The notes under the pieces are model-generated. The model had not been told where the DNA came from. It did no database searches and saw only the letters and a list, made by a program, of their open reading frames with translations. Positions 54,914 to 62,536 of a DNA stretch of 64,000 bases are shown piece by piece. A program made the translations under genes and the position numbers. Source of the stretch: Desulfopila aestuarii DSM 18488 (GTDB lineage Bacteria > Desulfobacterota > Desulfobulbia > Desulfobulbales > Desulfocapsaceae); assembly GCF_900143695.1 (NCBI RefSeq), contig NZ_FRFE01000001.1:1-64000 (forward strand), read 5' to 3'. How positions within the stretch are numbered: the stretch's first letter is position 1; each line of letters begins with the position of its first letter.

Positions 54914-54929
54914 TGCAAGGTCCTTGCCA
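54914..54929 (-). promoter_or_regulatory. Sigma-54 promoter for the SDR-thiolase operon
   Basis: Minus-strand TGGCAAGGACCTTGCA matches TGGCAC-N5-TTGCW at all but one position, with GG-N10-GC spacing. It would give a leader of about 225 bases before the SDR start at 54676. Confidence 0.75.
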
Positions 54930-54945
54930 TTTACCCAAAGGTGAA
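54930..54945. promoter_or_regulatory. Palindrome between the divergent sigma-54 promoters
   Basis: TTTACC-CAAA-GGTGAA, one mismatch in a 6+4+6 inverted repeat. It resembles the nap palindrome in its ACC-N4-GGT core but is a single copy. It could be the site for the PAS-sigma-54 activator encoded at 56722-58152. Confidence 0.35.
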
Positions 54946-54991
54946 ACGATAATGCAACCATCTATCAGTGAACTTCAGGCAACACCGGTAA

Positions 54992-55007
54992 CGGCATAAT
55001 ACTTGCT
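54992..55007 (+). promoter_or_regulatory. Sigma-54 promoter for the CoA-transferase gene
   Basis: CGGCATAATACTTGCT matches TGGCAC-N5-TTGCW with exact GG-N10-GC spacing. RNA would start about 75 bases before the ATG at 55093. The -24 half is identical to that of the PEP-CTERM promoter (CGGCAT). Confidence 0.75.
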
Positions 55008-55092
55008 TATGTAAAGTAAGGTATAAGCAGGTTGCTCGGATCAATTTGTATCCGGACAAGTGATATGTAATTCTCCAGGCAGGTGGTAGATC

Positions 55093-56688
55093 ATGAGTTC
55101 AAACAACACAATACAGGCAAAGAAGAAAAAAAATAAAGTCATCACCGCAGCTGAAGCTGCCGATGTCGTCCAAAATGGGGATATGATCGCAACTGGCGGT
55201 TTTGTCGGCATCGGCTTTGCCGAACAGCTCACTATTGCCCTGGAGAAACGCTTCCTCGCCACCGGACAGCCTCGAAATCTGAGTCTTATCTATGCAGCAG
55301 GCCAGGGAGACGGCAAGACCCGCGGCCTCAACCATCTCGGTCACGAGGGCATGGTCGGCCGGGTTGTTGGCGGCCACTGGGGACTTGTGCCTACCCTGCA
55401 GAAGCTGGCGGTGGAAAACAAGATCATTGCCTATAACCTGCCCCAAGGTGTGATCTCCACCATGTTTCGCGATATTGCAGCGAAGAAACCACGTACCATC
55501 AGCAAGGTAGGCCTTGGAACCTTTGTCGATCCCAGAAATGGCGGCGGCAAGATCAATGAAGCCACCACCGAAGATCTGGTCGAGCTCATCCATTTTGACG
55601 GCGACGAATACCTGGCCTACAAGACACTGCCAGTCAATATCGCCCTCATTCGGGGTACGACTGCCGATCCTGACGGCAATATCACTATGGAAAAAGAGGC
55701 GTTGACTCTCGAAGTGTTGGCCATTGCCATAGCTGCCCATAACTCAGGCGGAAAGGTAATCGTCCAAGTGGAGCGCATCGCCGAACGTGGTTCACTCAAT
55801 CCCCGACAGGTGAAGATTCCTGGTATTTTTGTTGATTATGTCGTAGTCGCTGAGCCTGAGAATCACTGGCAGACCTTCGGTGAACGCTACAGCCCGGCCT
55901 ACAGCAGCGAGATCAAAGTGCCGCTCGAATCACTGCCGCCAATGGAGATGGGGCCACGCAAGATTATTGCCCGCCGCGCCGCCTTTGAACTGCAGGCAGG
56001 CGACATCGTGAACCTTGGCATAGGTATGCCGGAGGGCGTTTCTGAAGTGGCAACCGAAGAGGACCTTCTGGACCAGATCGTTCTCACCGCCGAACCCGGC
56101 GTGATTGGTGGTATTCCAGCCGGGGGATTAAGTTTTGGAGCTGCGGTCAACAGCGAAGCCATCATCGACCAGCCGTACCAGTTCGATTTTTATGACGGCG
56201 GTGGCCTCGACATAACATTCCTGGGAATGGCCCAAACCGATATGCACGGCAATGTCAACGTCAGCAAATTCGGCAGCAAACTCGCGGGTGCGGGCGGTTT
56301 TATCAATATAAGTCAAAACGCGGCACGGGTCATCTTCCTCGGAACCTTTACCGCAGGAGGCCTTGAAATCACAATCGACGACGGCAAACTCCACATCGCC
56401 CAGGAAGGGAACTGCAGAAAGATCCTGGCCGGCACTGTCGAACACATCACCTTCAGCGGCGAGTATGCGATGAAACGCGGCCAGAAGGTGCTCTATATCA
56501 CTGAACGCTGTGTTTTCCAGCTGACCAACGAGGGGTTGGAACTGATCGAAATCGCGCCGGGTATAGACCTGAAAAAGGATATTCTCGACCTGATGGATTT
56601 CAGCCCGATCATGCACGCTCCACCAAAATTGATGGAACCCCGGATTTTCAAAGCTGGCCCAATGCAGGCTATACAACTGACAGAGTAA
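55093..56688 (+). CDS. Acetate/3-oxoacid CoA-transferase, fused alpha-beta form
   Basis: 531 aa. Family I CoA-transferase with the alpha part about 15-285 ([19 protein letters not shown]) and the beta part about 300-515. The active-site Glu is in [16 protein letters not shown], and [13 protein letters not shown] is the conserved oxyanion region. Resembles YdiF and propionate CoA-transferase, which move CoA between acetoacetate, acetate and other short acids. GGTGG stands seven bases before the ATG. It is divergent from the SDR-thiolase unit, and both have sigma-54-like promoters. Confidence 0.93.
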   Translation: MSSNNTIQAKKKKNKVITAAEAADVVQNGDMIATGGFVGIGFAEQLTIALEKRFLATGQPRNLSLIYAAGQGDGKTRGLNHLGHEGMVGRVVGGHWGLVPTLQKLAVENKIIAYNLPQGVISTMFRDIAAKKPRTISKVGLGTFVDPRNGGGKINEATTEDLVELIHFDGDEYLAYKTLPVNIALIRGTTADPDGNITMEKEALTLEVLAIAIAAHNSGGKVIVQVERIAERGSLNPRQVKIPGIFVDYVVVAEPENHWQTFGERYSPAYSSEIKVPLESLPPMEMGPRKIIARRAAFELQAGDIVNLGIGMPEGVSEVATEEDLLDQIVLTAEPGVIGGIPAGGLSFGAAVNSEAIIDQPYQFDFYDGGGLDITFLGMAQTDMHGNVNVSKFGSKLAGAGGFINISQNAARVIFLGTFTAGGLEITIDDGKLHIAQEGNCRKILAGTVEHITFSGEYAMKRGQKVLYITERCVFQLTNEGLELIEIAPGIDLKKDILDLMDFSPIMHAPPKLMEPRIFKAGPMQAIQLTE

Positions 56689-56704
56689 GCATCTCCAACC
56701 TTTT

Positions 56705-56736
56705 CTGATCCCGGTTTCAGTTTAACCCGGGATCAG
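56705..56736. terminator. Inverted repeat at the convergent end of CoA-transferase and activator genes
   Basis: CTGATCCCGG pairs perfectly with CCGGGATCAG around a 12-base loop. It overlaps the last codons of the minus-strand activator gene. No T tract follows in either direction, so this is a probable but atypical terminator. Confidence 0.5.
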
Positions 56737-58152
56737 AGAAATCCCATAACGGCTGATCTTCTTATAGAGCAACGTTCGATGAATTCCAAGTATCTCCGCC
56801 GCCTTGACCTTATTATATTCTGCAATTTTCAGGGCGTCGACGATGGCACTTTTTTCCGCCTTGGCCACAACATCTTTTAAGAGCGAATGCTGCTCAGGGC
56901 TCACAGCCAACTGATTTCGATGCAGGTAAAACGGCAGGTCGGCAGGAGTGATCCGGTCTCCTTCACAGGTTGCCAGGGTCCGCTCAATCACGTTATTGAG
57001 CTCCCGCACATTACCCGGCCAATTGTGCCTCACGAGCAACTCCTCTGCTGCAGGTGTGAAGGTGACCTCCCTTCCCGGCGTCCCATCAACGATCTGCTGC
57101 AGGATATGGTCAGCCAAAAGTAACACATCACGCCCACGTTCCCGAAGTGGTGGAATATGCAATGGAACAACGTTCAATCGATAATAGAGATCGGAACGAA
57201 ACGTACCCTTGGCTACCATTTCCTCCAGGTTCTGATTACTGGCTGCAAGCAGTCGAAAGTCGGAACTGATCATCCGGTTGCCTCCCACCCGCTCAAACTC
57301 CTTTTCCTCAAGAGCCCGTAAGAGTTTTGGCTGCATCTCCAGAGGCAGGTCGCCAATCTCATCCAAAAAAATCGAACCGGTGTGGGCCAGTTCAAATTTC
57401 CCCGGCTTACCAGCTGTTTTGGCCCCGGTGAAGGCCCCTTTGTCGTAGCCAAACAACTCTGATTCAAGGAGATCCTTCGGGATTGCTGCGCAGTTCAATC
57501 GGATAAACGGTTTATCTCGACGACTGCTCGCATTATGGATCGACTGGGCAAACAACTCCTTCCCCGTCCCCGATTCACCAGCTATCAACACTGCCAGATT
57601 GGTGGAGGCAGCTTTTAATGCCTCGCTTTTCAGCCGCGTCATCGGTTCACTGCTGCCAACAATCGATTCGAAGGTATAACGAGTGGAACGAAGCGAGTTC
57701 AATTCCTTCTGATAGAGACGCACCCGCGACTCTAGCTCCGACAGCTTCTGGGCCAACTTCCCCACATCTTTGACATCCTTAAAAATCACCTGGCCGTACA
57801 CAGCGACAACCCGGCCGTTTTCCTTGATGGGAATACGCTGAACCAGCATATTCTGCCCCTTGATGGATTGGCTCTCATTCATCTCAGCCTTGCCGGTCCG
57901 GGCGACAATATGCATTCTGGTATTCTCTACCACCTCAGTAATATGCCGGCCAATCTGCGCTTGCGGGTCCACCCCAAGAAATCGGCCATAGGGACGATTA
58001 AAATGGGTTATAACCCCCTCTGCGTCTGTCACACATGCCCCATCATGAATATTCTCAAAGATCAATCTCAGAGCCTTCAGTTGCTGCACCGCCATCTCTA
58101 ACCCGCGCGAGCTTGACCTCTCTTTGCTGGTGAGTTTCACCTTCTTTTCCAT
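56722..58152 (-). CDS. PAS-containing sigma-54-dependent transcriptional activator
   Basis: 476 aa from ATG 58152 after GGAGGAG. Residues about 20-130 form a PAS domain (IFENIHDGACVTDAEGVITHFNRPYGRFLG), with no receiver. AAA+ domain about 160-395 with Walker A GESGTGKE (192-199), GAFTGA (239-244) and FRSDLYYRL. C-terminal Fis-type helix-turn-helix (NKVKAAEILGIHRTLLYKKI). The PAS domain may bind a small metabolite, as in activators of short-chain fatty acid or ketone-body genes. The sigma-54-like promoters flanking 54930-54991 are its closest likely targets; the TRAP operon on the other side is a second candidate. Confidence 0.9.
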   Translation of the reverse strand: MEKKVKLTSKERSSSRGLEMAVQQLKALRLIFENIHDGACVTDAEGVITHFNRPYGRFLGVDPQAQIGRHITEVVENTRMHIVARTGKAEMNESQSIKGQNMLVQRIPIKENGRVVAVYGQVIFKDVKDVGKLAQKLSELESRVRLYQKELNSLRSTRYTFESIVGSSEPMTRLKSEALKAASTNLAVLIAGESGTGKELFAQSIHNASSRRDKPFIRLNCAAIPKDLLESELFGYDKGAFTGAKTAGKPGKFELAHTGSIFLDEIGDLPLEMQPKLLRALEEKEFERVGGNRMISSDFRLLAASNQNLEEMVAKGTFRSDLYYRLNVVPLHIPPLRERGRDVLLLADHILQQIVDGTPGREVTFTPAAEELLVRHNWPGNVRELNNVIERTLATCEGDRITPADLPFYLHRNQLAVSPEQHSLLKDVVAKAEKSAIVDALKIAEYNKVKAAEILGIHRTLLYKKISRYGISLIPG

Positions 58153-58277
58153 CGCTCCTCCAGGTGCAGCATTTCCACTACATGTATCCGTTTTGCTACA
58201 CACCATAACAGATCCCCCCACTATGGGCAAGGGTAACAGTCGTCATCCCTCCCTCAATCACTCATGTCCTTCAATGC

Positions 58278-58316
58278 AAAAAGGCCGCAACCGGATCTAC
58301 CGGTTGCGGCCTTTCG
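58278..58316 (-). terminator. Rho-independent terminator of the TRAP operon
   Basis: On the minus strand GGCCGCAACCGG-TAGAT-CCGGTTGCGGCC, a perfect 12-bp stem, is followed by five T. It lies about 45 bases beyond the large permease stop. Confidence 0.93.
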
Positions 58317-58358
58317 CATTTCACTTGGAAATTGGTCTAGTCTGTCACTTTCCGTCTA

Positions 58359-59705
58359 TCAACTAGGCCCAAAGAACAACTCAGGCAGATAGGTGACGAT
58401 GGACGGGAAAAAGAAAAGGATAGCCAATCCCAGCACCTGCAGAAAAACAAAGGGAAGAATGCCCCGGTAGACATGGCCGATGGTATACCCTTCGGGGGCA
58501 ACGCCCTTGAAATAGAAGAGCGCGTAACCAAACGGCGGGGTCAAAAAGGATGTCTGCAGATTGACGCACATCAGCATGGAGAACCAGAGCGGATTGAACT
58601 CAAGTTCCATGGCAATCGGCATGAAGATCGGTACAGTAACCAACAGAATAGCCGCCCAGTCAATAAACATGCCCATGACGAAGACGATGGCCATCATGAT
58701 GATAAGAACAACATATCTGTTCAAGCCGGAACCGATCAGAACGTCGGCCACAACATCACCGCCGCCCATGGACAGGAATACGGTACTGAAGAATTTACCG
58801 CCAACAAAGAGCATCATAACCATGGCGGTAGTGCTCATGGTTGCATACGCCGACTCTTTCATGACCTGCCAGCTGAATTTCCTACTGACAACCGCCAGAA
58901 TCAACGCGCCGAATGCACCAAGAGCAGCCGCTTCGGTAGGAGTTGCGACACCTGCCAGAATGGTGCCCATAACTGCGAGGATTAGGGCCATCGGCGGGAT
59001 CAATGACTTCAGAGTCATCATGATCTTTTTGGCAGTGCTATACTTGGAGGCTTCCTCTTTGCTGATTGGCGGCCCAAGCTTCGGGTTGATATTACAGCGG
59101 ATGAGAATGTAGGCGAAATAGAGGCCGGACAGCAGTAGACCAGGAAGGATCGCAGCGGCAAACAGGTTACCGACCGAGGTCTCTTTCATACCGGTGAGAC
59201 CACCGTATACGACCATCATGATCGACGGAGGAATGAGGATGCCCAAAGTTCCGGCAGCACAGATAACACCGGCCGACATCTCCATCTGATAGTTCTTTTT
59301 CATCAGGGCTGGAGTTGCCAGAAGCCCCATGGCGACAACCGAAGCACCGACAATACCAGTGGTAGCAGCGAAGACGGTACAAACCACAACGACTGCGAGA
59401 CCCAATCCACCTTTTAAACCACCCAGCACAACATACAGACTCTCGAACAGTTCGTCGGAGACTTTCGAGCGATCGAGCAGCTGCGCCATGAGAATAAAGA
59501 GCGGGATGGCAACCAGAACATAGTTTTCCATCAGGCCATACGTGTTATTGGCAAACATATCAAACAAAGCCGGAACGTTCCAGCCATTGTCTATGAGGCC
59601 AAAGAGGGTAGCGACCGCCGCCAGGGTATAGGCCAGAGGGTGGCCAAAAGTGATAGCTACAATGAGGGAGGCAAACATTGCCACTGTCATAATTTCCGGG
59701 CTCAT
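58359..59705 (-). CDS. dctM: TRAP transporter large permease (DctM-type)
   Basis: 448 aa with about twelve hydrophobic helices and the DctM pattern: PLAYTLAAVATLFGL, VLVAIPLFILMAQLLDRSKVSDELFESL, GIVGASVVAMGLLATPALMKKNY, ILIPPSIMMVVYG and LNPLWFSMLMCVNLQTSFLTPPFGYALFYFKGVAP, which is typical of the mannitol/chloroaromatic (TakM-like) subgroup. Imports an organic acid using the sodium or proton gradient. It starts two bases after the small permease stop and ends at a strong terminator. Confidence 0.93.
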   Translation of the reverse strand: MSPEIMTVAMFASLIVAITFGHPLAYTLAAVATLFGLIDNGWNVPALFDMFANNTYGLMENYVLVAIPLFILMAQLLDRSKVSDELFESLYVVLGGLKGGLGLAVVVVCTVFAATTGIVGASVVAMGLLATPALMKKNYQMEMSAGVICAAGTLGILIPPSIMMVVYGGLTGMKETSVGNLFAAAILPGLLLSGLYFAYILIRCNINPKLGPPISKEEASKYSTAKKIMMTLKSLIPPMALILAVMGTILAGVATPTEAAALGAFGALILAVVSRKFSWQVMKESAYATMSTTAMVMMLFVGGKFFSTVFLSMGGGDVVADVLIGSGLNRYVVLIIMMAIVFVMGMFIDWAAILLVTVPIFMPIAMELEFNPLWFSMLMCVNLQTSFLTPPFGYALFYFKGVAPEGYTIGHVYRGILPFVFLQVLGLAILFFFPSIVTYLPELFFGPS

Positions 59706-59707
59706 GA

Positions 59708-60214
59708 TTAGCGCTCCTCTTTAGAAAATAAAATCTGCAGGTCTTTTATAAGATTAGAAAAACCTTGCAGGAGTAAAAAGAAGAAACACAACGCCATCAC
59801 CATTTTGATCGGGTAGATTGGCGGCTGCCAACTAGTTGAATTTCTTTCCAAAGCCTGTATCGAGGTCCAGGCATACTTGCCAGACGCGACAGTCATACAG
59901 ATCATTACAGGCATAAATAGTACCAGGGTGGTGAGAGCGCCGATGGCAGCCTGCACCTTTTTCGGAGCCAGGGCAGTAAAGATATCCACCCGTACATGAC
60001 CACCTCGTACATCGGTATATGAAATACCGAACATATAGTGCATACCATACAGAAATCCGGTCATTTCAAAACCCCAGATAGTTGGGGAGTTGAAGCCGTA
60101 GCGCATGAGCACCTCGTACAGAACAACACCAAGCAGAGGTATTATCAGCATTGAAGTAAACTCACCCTGTTTGGTGCTAAACGTATCAATGCCTTTGGCT
60201 ATTTTTGACAACAT
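59708..60214 (-). CDS. dctQ: TRAP transporter small permease (DctQ-type)
   Basis: 168 aa, start at ATG 60214 after AAAGGA (a GTG one codon earlier overlaps). Four helices and the DctQ signatures VVLYEVLMRYGFNSPTIWGFEMTGFLYGMHYMFG and GGHVRVDIFTAL. It joins the large permease in the membrane complex. Separated from the binding-protein gene by a hairpin that may lower its expression. Confidence 0.9.
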   Translation of the reverse strand: MLSKIAKGIDTFSTKQGEFTSMLIIPLLGVVLYEVLMRYGFNSPTIWGFEMTGFLYGMHYMFGISYTDVRGGHVRVDIFTALAPKKVQAAIGALTTLVLFMPVMICMTVASGKYAWTSIQALERNSTSWQPPIYPIKMVMALCFFFLLLQGFSNLIKDLQILFSKEER

Positions 60215-60262
60215 CACGGTATCCTTTCCATTGAATCCATTTAAGAAAATCGACCAAACCAG

Positions 60263-60294
60263 ACGGCCCTCCCGGCACTCACCGAAAGGGCCGT
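60263..60294 (-). other. Hairpin between dctP and dctQ
   Basis: ACGGCCCT (60263-60270) pairs with AGGGCCGT (60287-60294) around a 16-base loop in the dctP-dctQ spacer. Such elements after binding-protein genes usually protect the upstream mRNA or attenuate the permease genes. No T tract is present. Confidence 0.6.
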
Positions 60295-60356
60295 GTCCTT
60301 AATAAAAGCTGTGGACGATAAGTTCTCCCTTCGCGTTAGGACATCTTCAGGCAGAA

Positions 60357-61508
60357 TTATTCGTGAGTTTTACCAGAGATGAAGGTCTCATATGGCCACG
60401 GGGTAGCGCCACCACGAGCTTCACGCCAGATGGCGAATTCTTCCTGGAATGCTTCCTGGCTATCCATGGCTTTCTTCACGTCAGGATACTTGGCTTTCAG
60501 TTCATCCACGTAAGCCTTGGTGACTTTCCGGAACTCGATAACGGTGGCCTCATCCATCTGGACGATTTCGATCTTCTCTTTGAACATCTTGATCGCATCG
60601 GCGTTCAGCGCGTTAATCCAGTTATATGACCAGGCGTTGGTCTCGGCGGCAGCAATTTTAACGATCCACTTCAGATCGTCAGGCAGTTTGTTCCATGCAT
60701 CCATATTGAAGAACAGGGCGCACTGGATACCGGGCTGATGAACACCAGGCTGAATGGCAAACTTGGTGATCTCGTCAAAACCCATCGGGTAGTTCATGGC
60801 CGGAGAAGAGAACTCGGCGGCGTCAATAACACCACGCTCAAGGGCCAGATATACTTCGCCGCCAGGCAGCGGAGATACGGAAGCGCCAAGCTTATTCAGA
60901 ATATCCATGTACCAGCCAACGGTACGTACACGCATACCCTTGAAGTCTTCCATTTTGGTGGCGCGCTTATTGGAGAACAGACCCATCTCCTGGCCAAGCT
61001 GGCCGCCCGGCAGAGCGTAGAGACCGAACTGTCCGTAGAGCTCCTGCATCAACTCGGTACCGCCTTTCTCCTGCATCCAGATATTGTAACCTTCGCCATC
61101 AAGACCGAAAGGTACGGATGCGTAGGCAACGAAGGCCTCATTCTTGCCTTTCCAGTAACCCGGCCAGTCGTGACCTACCTGAGCAGAACCCTTGGAAACA
61201 GCATCAAACGACTGCATTGCCGGAACAAGCTCATCAGCGGAGAACACTTTGATATCGAGACGGCCACCAGAAGCAAGGCGAACACTGTCTGCGAAATGCA
61301 CGGCGACATCATAGAAAAGCAGGCCTTTGGACCACGGCATAACCATCTTCCAGTTGAACTTTTCAGAAGAGGTAGCAACTTTAACGCGTTTAAATTCTTC
61401 ATGGCGCTTGTCCACACCGAACTTCTCACGCTTGGCCGCATCAGCGGAACCAACGGTCAGACCTACTGCCAGACATGCGGTGATCGCACCAGCAAATAAC
61501 TTTTTCAT
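60357..61508 (-). CDS. dctP: TRAP transporter substrate-binding protein (DctP family, TakP-like)
   Basis: 383 aa, ATG after AGGAGGAG. Signal peptide to about residue 24 (ADA). The mature protein has the DctP ligand motifs KGMRVRTVGWYMDILNKLGASVSPLPGGEVYLALERGVIDAAEFSSPAMNYPMGFDEI, in which the Arg binds the substrate carboxylate. The GWY and AEF variants and the HDWPGYWKGK segment place it near TakP and lactate-binding proteins rather than the C4-dicarboxylate group. A 2-oxo or 2-hydroxy acid substrate is likely by family, not proven. First gene of dctP-dctQ-dctM. Confidence 0.9.
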   Translation of the reverse strand: MKKLFAGAITACLAVGLTVGSADAAKREKFGVDKRHEEFKRVKVATSSEKFNWKMVMPWSKGLLFYDVAVHFADSVRLASGGRLDIKVFSADELVPAMQSFDAVSKGSAQVGHDWPGYWKGKNEAFVAYASVPFGLDGEGYNIWMQEKGGTELMQELYGQFGLYALPGGQLGQEMGLFSNKRATKMEDFKGMRVRTVGWYMDILNKLGASVSPLPGGEVYLALERGVIDAAEFSSPAMNYPMGFDEITKFAIQPGVHQPGIQCALFFNMDAWNKLPDDLKWIVKIAAAETNAWSYNWINALNADAIKMFKEKIEIVQMDEATVIEFRKVTKAYVDELKAKYPDVKKAMDSQEAFQEEFAIWREARGGATPWPYETFISGKTHE

Positions 61509-62327
61509 GAAACGACTCCTCCTTACTGTTGTTGTGATTGCACACCCTGTTACTCAAGGCACACCTTCATTTGTGGCTGCCACATTATCCCCCGCAGCAA
61601 CCTGGCGAGAATGTGAACACAGATGACCGCTGCGCTCCATTTCGCCGACACTTTATCTATACACAATGCGTGCCAACATGAATTTTAATCCACATATCAT
61701 TGATATGACTACACAACATGAAGTTGCAAGAAAACCTGGTTTCCAAAATGACCATTATCAGTCCACAATATCGGATTATATAGAGGAAATTGCTCTGCTA
61801 TCCCGCGTCTTAACAGCTACTGCCTGATATGCTGCTCCAGGCTCTTTAGCATCCTTCCATCCACCTCTCTTAAGAAACAATGATATATTGGTCTATTAGT
61901 CGTGATGGCAATGATGCCCTCCAGAAAATACAAAAACGAGTCCGAAAAATCAGACTAAGATGCTCTCGACTACTCTTTGCTCGTCGGCAGAACAATTGTC
62001 TGGATATTACAGGACATACACTTCATGGCATGCCCCCGACAAATGAGACTTCCTCTCAAGTCCCCCATTGGACTACCATTCAGAAACACTGGTTTCTAAA
62101 TATACGGTTACATGCAATAGGGGCTATCCGGAATTTTATCCTTCTTAAGGAACATCAATAATCTGTATGTGTCTGATCCGCTTGTGGTGTCTTTTTTTCC
62201 GGACAAGGGGGAACGGCAAGAACATGCCCCACCGTTTCAATGATGAAGGGAGTATTGCAATGGAAATTATGAGAAGAAATGAAATAATTATGTCTTTGGT
62301 ATTATGACATATTATTTGATTAACGTA
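61509..62327. other. Long intergenic region, no supported gene
   Basis: About 820 bases. It holds the dctP promoter on the minus strand. A weak sigma-54-like match, TGGATGGAAGGATGCT, lies about 340 bases upstream of dctP on the minus strand. A plus-strand reading of 93 codons (61880-62161) shows no family features and no good ribosome site. No repeats, RNA genes or terminator were recognised; an old, decayed gene is possible. Confidence 0.4.
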
Positions 62328-62525
62328 TTAGAAAAGCTGCTCAGCAGGAGACTCTCCCACGGCGGCCATCTCAGAACCATATCGGCCGTCGCGGGGAGAA
62401 TCTTTGAAAGTTTCAACAGAGAAATCGATGTTTCCTAGCTTATCAACTGACACAGCCATCCAGTTGATATCAATATTCAATATACTGATGACATCGGTGC
62501 CAGTTAAGCCGGCTCTAGCGGACAA
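62328..62525 (-). CDS. Possible small protein downstream of the MBL-fold gene
   Basis: 65 codons starting with TTG, twelve bases after the stop of the metallo-hydrolase gene, with GGAAG five bases before the start. The sequence (VISILNIDINWMAVSVDKLGNIDFSVETFKDS...) has alternating hydrophobic residues and no known motif. Translation could be coupled to the gene upstream. It could also be a chance reading frame; I do not recognise it. Confidence 0.3.
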   Translation of the reverse strand: MSARAGLTGTDVISILNIDINWMAVSVDKLGNIDFSVETFKDSPRDGRYGSEMAAVGESPAEQLF

Positions 62526-62536
62526 CCATTCTTCCG

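Noticed and set aside
61840-61866. Sigma-54-like match TGGATGGAAGGATGCT upstream of dctP
   Set aside because: The spacing is right but the -24 half is poor and it lies about 340 bases from the start codon. Too weak to list as a promoter.
61880-62161. 93-codon plus-strand reading in the long intergenic region
   Set aside because: It has no ribosome site, no hydrophobic or domain pattern and no neighbour link. It is more likely a chance reading frame.
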